From contig NC_084592.1 of the NCBI RefSeq assembly GCF_033807715.1, positions 372,001-436,000 of the forward strand: a stretch of 64,000 nucleotides of DNA, in the 5' to 3' direction. The notes below the pieces were generated by a model. It was given only the letters and a program-made list of their open reading frames with translations. It ran no database searches and was not told the DNA's origin. Below are positions 9,403 to 20,778 of the stretch, piece after piece; the stretch's first letter is position 1; the number at the start of each line of letters is the position of its first letter. This DNA is from Cololabis saira (taxonomy: Eukaryota > Chordata > Actinopteri > Beloniformes > Belonidae). A program made the position numbers and the translations under genes.

Positions 9403-10817
9403 CCCCTGCCTCTTTTTCAGTTTATGACCCCCACTGCATGGCTCCAGATCAAAGGAGGACAGCAAAAATCCCGGAGCCAGGACTAAGGTTTATGACACCT
9501 GGGGGGGTCGGACACAGTGCAGCCCCACAAAACCAGCTGGGTTCCTGCCAGTCCAAAGGAAAGACAAACTTCAAGGTACCAGAAAACAGACTCCCTGAGG
9601 TTTATGACACCTGGGGGGGTCGGACACGGTGGAGCCCCCAGAAAAACCAGGTTCCTGCCAGGCCTGAAGGGGGGGTACTGCCCCTTTGAGCAGACCCGCC
9701 CCAATACCTATAAATGGAGCCCCCTGACTTCGAGGGTTTGTCTCTCCGCTTCGCTTCACCTTTTTTCCACTTCTCATCTTTTTGGCATCAGGCCAACTTG
9801 GAGTTTAGCTCCAAGTTTTCTTTTTCTTTTTCTTTTTCTTTTTTCTCTTTTCACTTTTTCATCTGCCCAGCCTTTTTTGCCTGCTGGCAGAGGTCGCATC
9901 ATTCCTAGTCCGACTCCCGCATCCAACCAGCGCAGCATCCGCCCCGGGCATCCTGCCAGCCGACCCCGTGGGCCCACCGCGGTAAAAAGGTTCTCCCGGA
10001 GCACCCGCCGCCGGGGCCCGGCACCGACCGCCACAAAGGGCCACTGGAGATCGTCAAGCGCTGGCAAAGTGGTTCGCCGGTCCTGCAAACGCTGTGTTCC
10101 CTTTTTTCAGAGTCGGACGGGCGAGACGGGGTCATTATTATTATTATTATTATTATTATTCATTTTTTGTATTATTATTTTTTTTTAAATATTTTTTTTA
10201 AATAATTTTTTTAAATACTTTTTTTGTTAATTAATTTTTTAAATATTTTTTTTACATTTTTTCTATTCATTTTTTTTAATTTATTTTATTTTTTTTTAAT
10301 TTGTGTTCTCTTCGTTTCCCCTTCCCTGCTTTGCATTACTGTCAGCATTGCTGCTTCCACATAGGTTATCTAAAGTTCTTTTACGGTAACCAGGATCTCA
10401 ACTCCTCTCAGACATAAATCTAGTCTTGTCTAACCTGGGTGATAACGTAAACTGACTTTGTTACTGAATGGTAATCTCCTGGCAAACTTTTGAGCATTAT
10501 CCGGTTTCTTGTGGTCTGTTGTTGTTCTAAGTTCTTCTAAGCTGGGTGAGAACGTGAGCTTGCTTCGTTACTGAGCGTTAATCTGGACTGTGAGCTGCCG
10601 TGTGGTGTAAAGGTCAAAAGACTCATCGTATTGGACGCAATAGCCGGTTGAGGTAATAAACGGTTGACGAGAAGGAACATTAGGCAATTCTATATTCGGT
10701 TGAATAAGAAGTACTCGCCCGGTTCCCTTCCGTCCCCAAGAACCCCCCCGCTTTAGACGCCACTTTGAGCAGCCCGGTTACCCACGCTACTCCGGTTGCA
10801 GGCACCCAGAGGCGCAA
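9403..10817 (+). promoter_or_regulatory. Provirus 5' LTR and leader region
   Basis: Two direct repeats of about 120 bp (around 9490 and 9602) share TTTATGACACCTGGGGGGG and lie upstream of a TATA box, TATAAAT, at 9709-9715. An AATAAA signal is at 10655-10660, about 950 bp downstream, the spacing expected for promoter and polyadenylation site in one LTR. A T-rich and (ATT)n stretch occupies 10130-10300. Exact LTR ends cannot be fixed because the 3' LTR is absent, and I found no convincing TGG-type primer-binding site. The first gag ATG is at 10818. Confidence 0.55.
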
Positions 10818-12703
10818 ATGGTAGTAGCAGGTTTGAGTGAGGTATCCAGGGAAGAACTGATGGTTATAAATAACTATGACCTCCCGACCTGTGACGAAAA
10901 TATAACATATTTTCTTAACTCTGCCAAGAACCCAGATAGAAAAGCCCGTATAGCCGACGTTTTGGGTAAACTAGCCTTGCTATGGCAACGTATGGAAGAC
11001 TTGCAGGCTGAGGCTGGGGAAAACAGTAACAAGCGGCAACACAAATACGAGTGGGAAGTGTTGGCACACCGAGAGTCAAAGGAGGAGAATGAGCGCTTGT
11101 TGGGCCTGTTAGCAGAGGCCCGGGTACGACTCGAAGAAGCTCGTCGAAGCGACTCCGAGCACTAAGCGTCGAATCCGACGGAGGTGGTGGTTGAGGACCT
11201 AACGCCCCGCTGGATGACCCCACTCACTCTGCAGGAGGCTCCAAGGGGAGGTCCGACTGCAACAGCTGGGCCGCCTACGAGACCGACTGCTCGCCCACGA
11301 TCCCCAGAATACGCTGACGGCCGGCGGAAATACGCAGTTCCCAGGGAAATAGGCGGTCTCCGTTGGACCTCGACGTTGGCCCCTCGACCAAAACGCACGG
11401 TCAGTGCAGAAACGGTCCTTCCAGACCGAATCCGCGCCTAGGTACTGTCCTACCCCGAAGATTTCGAGACGCCACTGAGTCACTGAGTCAAAGCCGTTGC
11501 CACGTCTCAGACCGCACGCAGTTTCTCGAGCCGGATCCCGGCCGGGCTCCCCGCTCGCAGTTTCTCGAGCCAGAGCCCGGCCAGGTGTCTCGCCTGCGTT
11601 TCGACACACGGCCAAGAACCCCGTCGCCGCCATACCGAAGGGAACGCTCCTTCACATCGCAGGTGGACCGCCATCACTGGGATCACTCAGATGATGAGGA
11701 TGACGTACCTGCTCCGGCGTACGGATACGGCCTCCGCACGTGCCAAATAGAGTCTCTGGCAAGAGATATAGAGCGTTTCGACCCCAATAGTAAGGAATCT
11801 AACATTGATCATTACTTACGGGAGATCGAACGGTGTCTGTACGACCTCCCGGGGGCAACCTCCCGGGAGAAAATGAAACTAATCTGGAAGACTACTTCCA
11901 GGGGGGTTCACGTATTCCTAGAGACCCTGCCGTCCGGAACCAGAGACCATTATTCCGCTCTCTGTCGGGCTCTGCAGGGGGAATACTCACCGTATACCGA
12001 TCAGGCGTCCGCTACCTTAGGTGCTTTCGCCATCATGCAAAAGAAGGGAGAATCGCCAAGGGATTATTACTGACGGCTCCGGGCGGCCTACTTCCAGGGG
12101 CGTAACGCGCCTGGGTTGGAGGAGGAACAGGCCTTCACGTCCCTGTTCCTTCATAACCTTCACGAAAGCCTCAGGTTTGATGTAACTATGTATTGCAAAA
12201 CCAGGAACTTACCGATGCGAGAAATCGGACGGTTTGCACAACTTGCCTGGGAAGCTAGAGCGCGGCCCGCAAAGGTACTGGAGAACAGCCCCTGGGTGCT
12301 GGGGATCCAACGAAGTGAGAGCAGCCACTTAGAGCTCGAAGGCGACGAGACCCCCCACTCCGGGTCCAGACCTGAAGTAGGGGCCAGGGACCAGCACCAG
12401 ACTCGGTCCCAAAACAGGCAGCAAGACCAGGGAGGTAAGCCCTGGCGTCGGTCACCAGATCGGTCGGCGCATCAACCACAGAATAACCGTTGGCAAAATG
12501 AAAAAGGGTGGCAAAATCGCACGCCCAAGCAACACGTGAGGTATGAAAACCCCAAGGCGAAATATGCGAAAAGAGGGCAGAACCGGGAGAGGAAGGAGGA
12601 GATGATTGAGAGTGTGGTAGAAGCTATGCGGAGGTTGAACAAAGAGTCCAGTTCACCTTGGCCCCCTAAGAAGGACCCAGGTGCCGAGCGACCGCCGGCA
12701 TGA
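10818..12703 (+). pseudogene. gag: Provirus gag
   Basis: Structural polyprotein of the provirus, which would form the particle shell. Frame 1 runs 10818-11165 with an alpha-helical, Glu-rich coiled-coil-like segment, stops at TAA and continues open to 11441. A frameshift near 11370-11440 moves to the frame covering 11442-12703. The capsid-like part (about 11740-12280) includes RFDPNSKESNIDHYLREIE and LRAAYFQGRNAPGLEEE; an in-frame TGA at 12071-12073 (TGA CGG) interrupts it, probably CpG decay of an Arg codon. The C-terminus is basic, Gln/Arg-rich and lacks a zinc knuckle. The frame ends at TGA 12701 followed by CTAG, and the same frame continues open into pol. Confidence 0.7.
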
Positions 12704-12707
12704 CTAG
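12701..12707 (+). promoter_or_regulatory. Candidate stop-codon readthrough site, TGA CTAG
   Basis: The gag stop is TGA immediately followed by CTAG, the context associated with efficient UGA readthrough in animal mRNAs. The gag and pol frames are identical (both frame 2) and no further stop occurs between 12704 and 13504. This fits gag-pol expression by readthrough, as in gammaretroviruses, rather than frameshifting. Activity is inferred from sequence only. Confidence 0.6.
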
Positions 12708-15700
12708 CCCAGACAGACCCCACGGCCGAGGTCTACCTGGTTGGGTGGGACCGGAGCAAAAGTGAGCCTAGTGGGGGGGTGGAGAGGACAGCACCTGCAG
12801 CTGCACGCACCCCTTTTCTGACGTTCCTGGGGGGGTTAGTCCATAAAGGACCCGGTCGGCGTGTCTACTGTTCAACGGTTCTCGGCGGTTGCGTCTGCGT
12901 TCTCGCGCTCCTCGACACCGGGTCGGAAATCAGCCTCATTAGCCCCACCACGTTTGCCGAGGTTTCCAGGGCTATGTTAGCCCTCGGTAAACCCCTCCGC
13001 GCCGAGCCTTGCGACATGAGCATAACCAGCTTCACGCAGGATAGGTCTCCCATCACGGAAAGGGTCTGGGTGGACATAACCTTCCAGGGCATGGCCCTGG
13101 TCCACCCCCTCTACGTCTGCCGCCTGGACACCGAACCCTTTCTGGTAGGTCAGGATCTCCTCGACCGGTTGGCCCCTCTGATCGATTTTAATCAGGGACA
13201 GTTGTGGGCCCAGGTCGGGGCACCGAGACCACTGGAAGGTCATGTGGGTTTTCGCCCCTCAATTGGGCAGGCCGGTACCCTGCCCAAAGTCATGCCCCTC
13301 GTAGGACTGAATCCGGGTTTAGAGCGTGCGCCCCCTCAGGGACAAGAGGGGGGCCGGACGGCCAACCTCACACCCCTGTGCGACCACCCCTCCTTCTTGT
13401 GCTCGTTGGAAGGGGGGGGTGGATTCTTACAGCCCCCGGGTAGTGGAGACCGTGTCGCTCGCAGGGACTGTCATCCCGCAAGCGCGCGTGGCTCTGTAGT
13501 CTGAGAAGATGGTGGTCAGCCAAGTTGTGTACGACCAACTGTGCAGAAACGAGACCCCACTCGCCTTCGTGAACCATAGCCATTATATCCGGTCCCCAAA
13601 CTCACCGCAGGTGTCACTGAAAGCAGTTGGAGTGTGCGCCATATTCGTGCGAGTCGGGAGGAGGCAGACGCCCCACTTCGTCAGTGTGGCCCCTCACCTA
13701 CACACCCCACTCCTCATAGGCGCAGATTTCCTGGTTCGATTTGGAGCCAAGCTGGATACCATTAACCAGGTTATATGGTCCCAAGCCCAAAGGTCAGCAC
13801 ATACTTTCGCCGCGACCCCTGAACTCATGCGGTCAGGTCAGACTATTCCCCAGGCGTGTCAGGTAGCCAGAGAGGTCGACGTCACCGTCCTTCCCCGCAC
13901 AGCGGGGGCGCCTGTCCGCCTCGTAATAGCCAGGGACCAGCAACTGACATCCTCCACGGCTTTCTTTAGCCCCCTGCCCCGTCTCGCGAATCTGAACCTA
14001 GCCTTTTGCGGTACGCCCCTCCTGGAGTTGGACAACCGCTCGACTTACGTGCTCGTTCAGAATCTGACACGGGTACCCGTCCTGATTAGGGCCAGACAGG
14101 TGCTGGGACTGCTGATAGATAGCTCGTTCCATGATTTCGAGCTGACAATCCCTGTCATAGGGGAGCTGCCAGCCTCCTTGGTCAATGGCCCGGACCCCCA
14201 AAAGGTACTGTTCACGCACCCCCATCAAATGATCACCGTTAGGCGACACGAGCTGCTCCCAGAGGAAACTGTCTGCAGCGCCGTGCTGGGGGCCGCAGGG
14301 GATATGGTAGTGTACGCGCTGGTGGCTGATCCGAAGGATCCAGGCCGGGGGGGGGGGGGCAGAGCCCTCGCCCCGAACGGAACCGTATCCCGGTTTCGAA
14401 GCAGAAATAGAGACGCATTGACGAGTGACGTAAAACAACAGGCCCTCCGAAACCTGTTCCTTGAGTTCCAGCCTATCTTCTCCAAAGACGCTCACGATTG
14501 CGGTGTAACAAATCTCCATACGGTTCGCATCCCCACAGACCCATCCGCGCCCCCCACGTTTGTGCGCCAGTACAAGATTCCTTTAGAGTCGATCCAAGAG
14601 ATCCTCGACCAGCTTCTGGAGAAACGGATCATTCGGGAATGTAATTCAACATACAACTCCCCCATCTGGCCAGTTCTGAAACCCCCCGATAAGTGGCATC
14701 TCACTATTCATTACCGCCCCCTGAACCGACAGGTGCCACTCTCGCGATGACCGATGATCCATCTCGACCAGGAGTTAGCCAAAGTTCGGGGCGCCCGGTT
14801 CTTTTCAATGGTAGACGTCGCCAACGGGTTCTGGACCATGCGGGTCGACCCCGCCGATCAGTATAAACTGGCGTTCTCTTTCAGTAACCGCCAATACACT
14901 TGGAACCGCTGTCCTTTCGGTTACTCCAACTCACCGTCGGAATTTAACATATTCCTACACAAGGCCATGAGCGCCGCCACCGCCCGAGGTAACCTCATTT
15001 ATGCGGATGACATCTTAATGAGGAGTCATACCTTTGAAGAGCACTTAGTCGAGATCCGACGTGCTCGGCCAGCTGTCAGCGGCTGGAGCCAAGCTCGCGT
15101 TGTCCAAGGGCAAATGGCGCCGCTCGAAGGTCGATTACGTGGGTCTCACGGTGGGTCCGGATGGCATCGAGCCTCAAGCAAATAGGGTGAGAGCCATCCA
15201 GGACATCAAAGCCCTGACCAACCTGTCGGAACTTCGCAGCTTCCTAGGGGTCTGTAACTACTCCCGACAGTTTGTCGAGGATTACGCAGAAATAGCAAAA
15301 CTGCTATACGAACTACACCGCAAGGATGTGCCGTTTAGCTGGGGACCGCCACAGGAGGGGGCATTTCGCCTGATGAAGCAGAAACTTTGTGTAGCCCCTT
15401 GCCTTGCCTACCCCGACAAGGATAAGGAGTTCTTCCTCGAGGCCGCATTCTCGCAGTGCCTTAGTGCAGCCCTGATGCAGCAACACGACAGAAACAAACG
15501 GGTAGTCGCATACGCGAGCCGGCCTCTCAGGGATGTTGAGCTCAAGTTCTCAGATTGTGAGAAATCGCTTCTTTCCACCGTTTGGGCGGTGGAACACTTC
15601 TGCAGCTACATCGGAGGCCAAAAGGTGGTTATCGAGACCTGCCACCAGCCAGTTGTGTTTCTGAACAATCAACGGCTGAGAGAGGGTAGGGTGACCAACA

Positions 15701-17402
15701 GCCGCATCGCCACCTGGATGATGGCACTCCAGGGCTACGATGTAGAAGTAAAATACGCAAAAAGTCACAAAATGCTGCTAGGTCGGGGTCTAGCAGAATG
15801 TCAACATTGTGAATGCGAAGACCCGCCAAATGACCTCGCCGTTCAGCTCGCCTCCCCGTCTCTTCCCTCCAACCATCACTATTACGACAGGAACGTCTGC
15901 GTCGGACTCCCCACGGCGTACATCGATGGGTGCTCGCTCCACCATGAAAACCAGCTCCGGGCAGGAGTGGGCGTGGTCTGGGTTGGGGACCGCATAGGTG
16001 AGCCTAAGCACTACCAGTTGGGGCAGAAGTCAAGCCAGTAAGCAGAAATCGCTGCAGTACTCATCGTTCTCCAGCAGGCCAGTTACCTGGACTTAAAACA
16101 GCTAGTGATCTGCTCGGACTCCAACTACGCGCGCCACAGCTTCGTCTCCCACTTTCCAACGTGGAAAGCGAACGGCATGAAAAACGCGAGGAATAGAGAG
16201 GTGAAACACGTCAAACTATTCCTAGCATGCGACCACTTAGTGGAGAAGGTCGGCATGATGGTGTACTGGAGGAAGGTCAAAGGTCACTCTCAGCTCCAGG
16301 GCCCGGATAAGGACGGGAACGAAGAAGCCGACCGGTTGGCTAAGCTGGGTGCGGGAAGTGGAACCCCCTGGGTTTTCCAACCTGAATGGTTGCCGACGCC
16401 GCAGGCCCGGGCTGTAAATGCCGTAACTCGGCGCCAGGCCAGAGAGGGAGCGCAAGATACAAGATACCTGCACCGCCCAGCCTACACTTGGGGCGTGAGT
16501 TCGGTGACTCGGACCTGGTAGCCGTGCAGGAACGGGACCCGATGTCAGCCTTATCCGGCGTCTGGTCGCAGACCCGCGTACGGTGTGGGCCCCAAAGTCT
16601 GCCCCCACAGAATCCAAACAGCTTAGGACCCTCCGTCGCATGCTTCCAGCCCTGCGACTGGAAAAAGGGCTGCTAATATACCGCCCTGACGATGGGGTAT
16701 CACCCCGATGGGTGGTACCATCAGACTATAGGGGGGTAATGTTGACCCACGCACACGACTGGCCGGTGGGGGGTCATCGGGGCTACAAAGCCACCCTCCA
16801 GACTCTCCAGCAGGTGGCCTACTGGCCATCGATGGCCTAAGACGCCCAGGAATACGTCAGAGGGTGCCTAACGTGCTGCCAGTTCCAGCCCTCGCATCCA
16901 CTCTACCGCTCCCCACTCCAGCGTAAGGGGGTGACATTTCCATGGTCACACCTACAAGTAGATTGGGTGGAAGGGGTCCCGAAATCCTCAAAGGGAAACC
17001 GCTACCTCCTCACCATCACCTGTGCGTTCACAAAATGGGTCGAGTGCCTCCCGGCACCCAACGACACTGCAGTCACGACCGCCGTCCTCCTCGTGAACCA
17101 TGTGTTCAGCCGCTGGGGCCTCCCCCTTGCGGTAGATTCAGACAGAGGCACGCACTTCACCTCAAGAGTCATGACGGCCCTGTTTGATCTTTTAGGAGTG
17201 GACGTGAAGTTCCACATCGCGTACCATCCCCAGTCCTCGGGTCAGGTCGAGCGAGCCAATCGAACCATTGTCCATATGCCTAAGAAATATGTCTGCGGCA
17301 GTGGGAAAGACTGGGACGTAAAACTCCCCTTGGTCCTGATGGCCATCCGATCCACACCACATCGCTTGAGTGGGGTGACGCCATTCGAGAAGATGACTGG
17401 CT
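12704..17402 (+). pseudogene. pol: Provirus pol: protease, RT, double RNase H, integrase
   Basis: Replication polyprotein, broken by several stops and frameshifts. Protease: ALLDTGSEISLI near 12910. A second protease-fold-like stretch (PLLIGADFLVRFGAKLD, about 13708) and a beta-rich segment follow in another frame (13509-14750). RT starts near 14560; FSMVDVANGFWTMRVDP and YADDIL (about 15000) mark the palm, split by a TGA at 14748 and a frameshift near 15060. The first RNase H-like tether runs to about 15800. A second RNase H begins at YIDGCS (15918) and includes [13 protein letters not shown] and a C-terminal [10 protein letters not shown]. Integrase shows an HHCC finger (16750-16880) and a DDE core ([23 protein letters not shown]). 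The frame ends where the L1 inserted; the tail continues at 20299. Confidence 0.8.
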
Positions 17403-20073
17403 AGCTATTACCACTGACCCAATGCAGATTAATGACTCTTTTCGCAGTTTTTACTCTGACCTGTATGAATCAGACATACTTTTCGACAAAGATAAATGTG
17501 ACGATTATTTGGCCCAATTAAAGTTACCTCGTCTTGCGGTGGAGGCGGCAAATGAGTTGGCAAAACCATTTTCTCTTGAAGAACTTAAGAGGGCTGTGCT
17601 CAGTATGCAAAGGGGCAAATCACCGGGTCTCGATGGCATTCCGCCAGAATTTTACGCGGCCTTCTGGGACCTTCTTGGCCCGCTGCTTCTCAGTATGATC
17701 CATTTTTCGATGGAGAAGGGCTCTTTTTCTAGGGATGTGAATACAGCTGTAATCACCTTACTACTGAAAAAGGATAAAAACCCGACGGAATGTGGTAATT
17801 ACAGGCCCCTTAGTCTGTTGAACGCCGACGTAAAAATTTATGCCAAGGCTCTCTCTCGACGTCTGCAACCGCATATCTCGTCACTGGTTCACTGTGACCA
17901 GACAGGCTTTATGAAATCGCGTCTAGCCTCTGACAATGTCCGCCGACTGTTGCACGTAATCGACGCCGCAACAGACATCAAACATCCGGCAGCTGTTTTA
18001 TCCCTTGACGCGATGAAGGCGTTCGATCGCCTTGAGTGGTCCTTTTTGTGGTCGGTGTTGGGGGCGATGGGTTTTGGAGACGATTTTGTGAAAATGGTAC
18101 AGCTATTATACTCAAACCCCTCTGCAATGGTTCTTACAGGTAACATTTGCTCCACTCTGTTCCCAGTAACTAGATCATCTCGTCAGGGCTGTCCTTTGAG
18201 CCCGACGCTGTTTGCTCTGTCTCTTGAACCCCTAGCGCAGATGATCCGATTATCACCGGTTATTAAGCCCATAACTGTTCATAACACACTCCACCACCTG
18301 GCGCTTTACGCTGACGATATTTTAATCTTTCTTGGCGACCCGTTACAGTCTGCCCCCCACCTCTTATCAATGTTGGATGAATTTGGCTCGTTATCAGGGT
18401 TCAAAATTAATTGGTCGAAGTCGGCTCTGCTGCCATTGAACAAAGTGACTAGGGACTCTGTTTTACCTCCTAATATTCCCTCGGTTCCACATTTCAAATA
18501 TTTGGGCATTGAGATATTTCCCTCTTTACACCTTATTGTGAAGCACAATTATACTGAGGTACTGAATAAGGTCTTGAGTGATTTGGAGAGATGGTCCAGC
18601 CTGCCCAACTCACTTCAGGCTCGCATTTCTATTGTCAAAATGAATGTATTGCCCAGAATAAACTTTGTTAGCTCTATGGTCCCCCTCCCTCCCCCTACTG
18701 GATACTGGGGTAAACTGCAGGCGGCTGTTTCAAGATTTATCTGGAATGGCAAGAGACCCCGCCTCAGATCTGCCACTGTCCAGCGCAAGAGATTAGATGG
18801 AGGTTTAGCAGTTCCCAACTTCAAATTTTATCATTGGTCTTTCTCTCTCAGACCCCTGGTCACATGGTTTGACTCTCAGACGTCGGTTTCCTGGCGCACG
18901 ATGGAAGAAAGAATGGTGCACCCTTGGTCTTTGGCAGATGTTTTATTTGCGAATATCTCTGTGAGGCAGTGTCAGCTGCGCTGCGGCCCCATTGTGTCCC
19001 ATCTGATTCGGGTTTGGCGCTCTGTAGAAAGGATTTGTAATATATCTTGTAGATGGCACCTACAATCACCAATTTTCAATAATAAGGACTTGCTGATCGG
19101 GGGGAGACCTATCACCTATTCTCAGTGGGAAAGGGGAGGTGTACAGTTTTTGGGTGATATATTCAGCTTAGATGGTTTACGCTCTTTTCAGGACATTAAG
19201 AATAACTTCAATTTACCAGGCACTTCCTTTTTTTTTTTATTTGCAGCTGAGAGCTTCTCTTAAAGCACACGGTGTACCTTGGCAGCACCCGCTACCTACA
19301 CATCCACTTCACGAGTTGATCATTACTAATAGACCCTCGAGGGGAATGGTATCCACTTTGTATTTGTACATGCTTGAGGCCTCCTACAAAACGCTTCCAG
19401 TAGACAGGTTGTGGAGGGGTGATGTCCCCGGACTGGTTCAGGATTTTGACTGGGACGAGGTGTGGGCCAATATCAAACTTGCCTCTCGAAATCCTGACCA
19501 TCAACAGATCCATCATAATTTTGTGCATAGGACCTACCTGACCCCTCGTAGGCTACATTTTATGAAAGTTATCAGTGATCCCTCATGCACCCTGTGTACA
19601 TTAAAAACTCCTGGCACTTTTCTCCACATGGTGTGGGAGTGCCCCCCCGTCGCTCGTTTTTGGCAGGGCGTGGCCGCTGAGCTGACGACACTCATATCAG
19701 AGACATTACCTGTGACCATACCAGTGTTATTACTGAATGATCTTTACGCACTTCCAGTCCCTGAACGTCAGAAACGGGTCATAGCAGGTCTAACAGCTGC
19801 TAAGAAAATGATAGCAGTACGTTGGAAGCCCCCTCATACTTTGTCCATCAAACAATGGATCTTGACTTTTCTTGATGTTACTTACATGGAGTTATCGACA
19901 GCCCGTATAAATGGGGCCAAAGAGGCGAATGTGAATATGTGGCTCACCACAGCTGAAGCACTGAAGCGCTTGCTTTGATCCTCATGTCTTTTTTTTTTGT
20001 TGTGTATTTGACTTAACTTGCTTAGCACCGTGAGGTTCTATATTCACTGTTTCACAAATCCGCGACTCTCTCT

Positions 20074-20107
<34 letters not shown>

Positions 20108-20282
20108 TTGCTTGCTTTAGCCGCCCTGTCTCGATTTTATTTTGATTTCATAGGTGATTTCCTGGTCTGTAATAGTTTATTTCATTTTATGTGTGTCCGG
20201 GTGGGTAGGGTGGGGGTGGGGGGATTGATGTAACATTCTGTTTGAGTGAAAATAAAATAAAAATTTGATCAAAAAAAAAAAA
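17403..20282 (+). mobile_element. L1-like LINE, 5' truncated, inserted in the provirus integrase
   Basis: Delimited by a perfect 16 bp target duplication, GAGAAGATGACTGGCT, at 17387-17402 and 20283-20298. The 5' end is truncated inside ORF2 just upstream of the RT, and the 3' end has a 3'UTR, AATAAA-type signals near 20252 and a poly(A) tail at about 20270-20282. A T-run of about 27 lies in the 3'UTR near 20080-20106. The perfect duplication and A-tail indicate a later insertion than the provirus. Confidence 0.93.
17404..19978 (+). pseudogene. L1-like ORF2: reverse transcriptase and C-terminal domain
   Basis: The frame is open from the truncation point; the first Met is at 17422. The RT domain carries [33 protein letters not shown], the [13 protein letters not shown] motif, [19 protein letters not shown] and the catalytic YADDIL at about 18308. 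The reading frame breaks in a T-run at about 19228-19241 and resumes in the overlapping frame to the TGA at 19976-19978; this second part includes the Cys/His segment CTLCTLKTPGTFLHMVWECP, which fits the CCHC-like end of L1-type ORF2. The endonuclease domain is absent through 5' truncation. RT would copy RNA at the target nick; this copy is inactive. Confidence 0.9.
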
Positions 20283-20298
20283 GAGAAGATGACTGGCT

Positions 20299-20672
20299 GG
20301 CAGATGACGCTAGCACTTCATCTGTTGTACCACCCCGAAGATGTCAGCGTCGCTACCGCTTACACCGCGCCTCAATACGTGGCAGACTTACGCGACCACC
20401 TTTGGTCAACCTTTGCATGGGCCCAGAAGAACTTGGAGGGCAGCACTGAAGGCGCCAAGGCAGCAGGGGTTTCGAAGAAGTTCCTTCCAAACTGGGCAGG
20501 GCCATTCGAGGTCGTCGGGAAGCTCTCGCCGGTTGCGTATCGGATTAGAGTCTCGAAACCGAAACAGCCTCCGGCCTACAAGTGGGTGCACGCCAACCAA
20601 ATCAAACCTTACCAGCCAGCTCCTCCTCAGGTTGTGGGAACCAGCCGTATGCCTGAGGGAAGCCAGCAGTAG
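20299..20672 (+). pseudogene. pol: Provirus integrase C-terminal domain
   Basis: Continuation of the integrase frame after the L1: the duplicated target lies in the TPFEKMTG motif, and the frame then reads through a helical segment to KFLPNWAGPFEVVGKLSPVAYRIR, the SH3-like DNA-binding module at integrase C-termini, and stops at 20670. The stretch is uninterrupted here. Confidence 0.8.
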
Positions 20673-20763
20673 TAAAGGAATAAGCGTTAGCTGGCCCTAG
20701 CCTCCTCCGTAAAGCATGTGCCAGCCTATAAACACCCGTCGTATTTACTCAGGTAACTCAAGG

Positions 20764-20778
20764 TCTGTTCTGTTACAG
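20764..20778 (+). promoter_or_regulatory. Candidate splice acceptor for env mRNA
   Basis: TCTGTTCTGTTACAG, a pyrimidine-rich tract ending in CAG, directly precedes the env ATG at 20779. Retroviral env is commonly made from a spliced RNA, and an acceptor at this place fits. The matching donor in the leader was not identified. Confidence 0.45.

Noticed and set aside
12071..12073. TGA CGG in gag as a second readthrough site
   Set aside because: It interrupts the capsid region and is better explained by CpG decay of CGA; no known element needs readthrough there.
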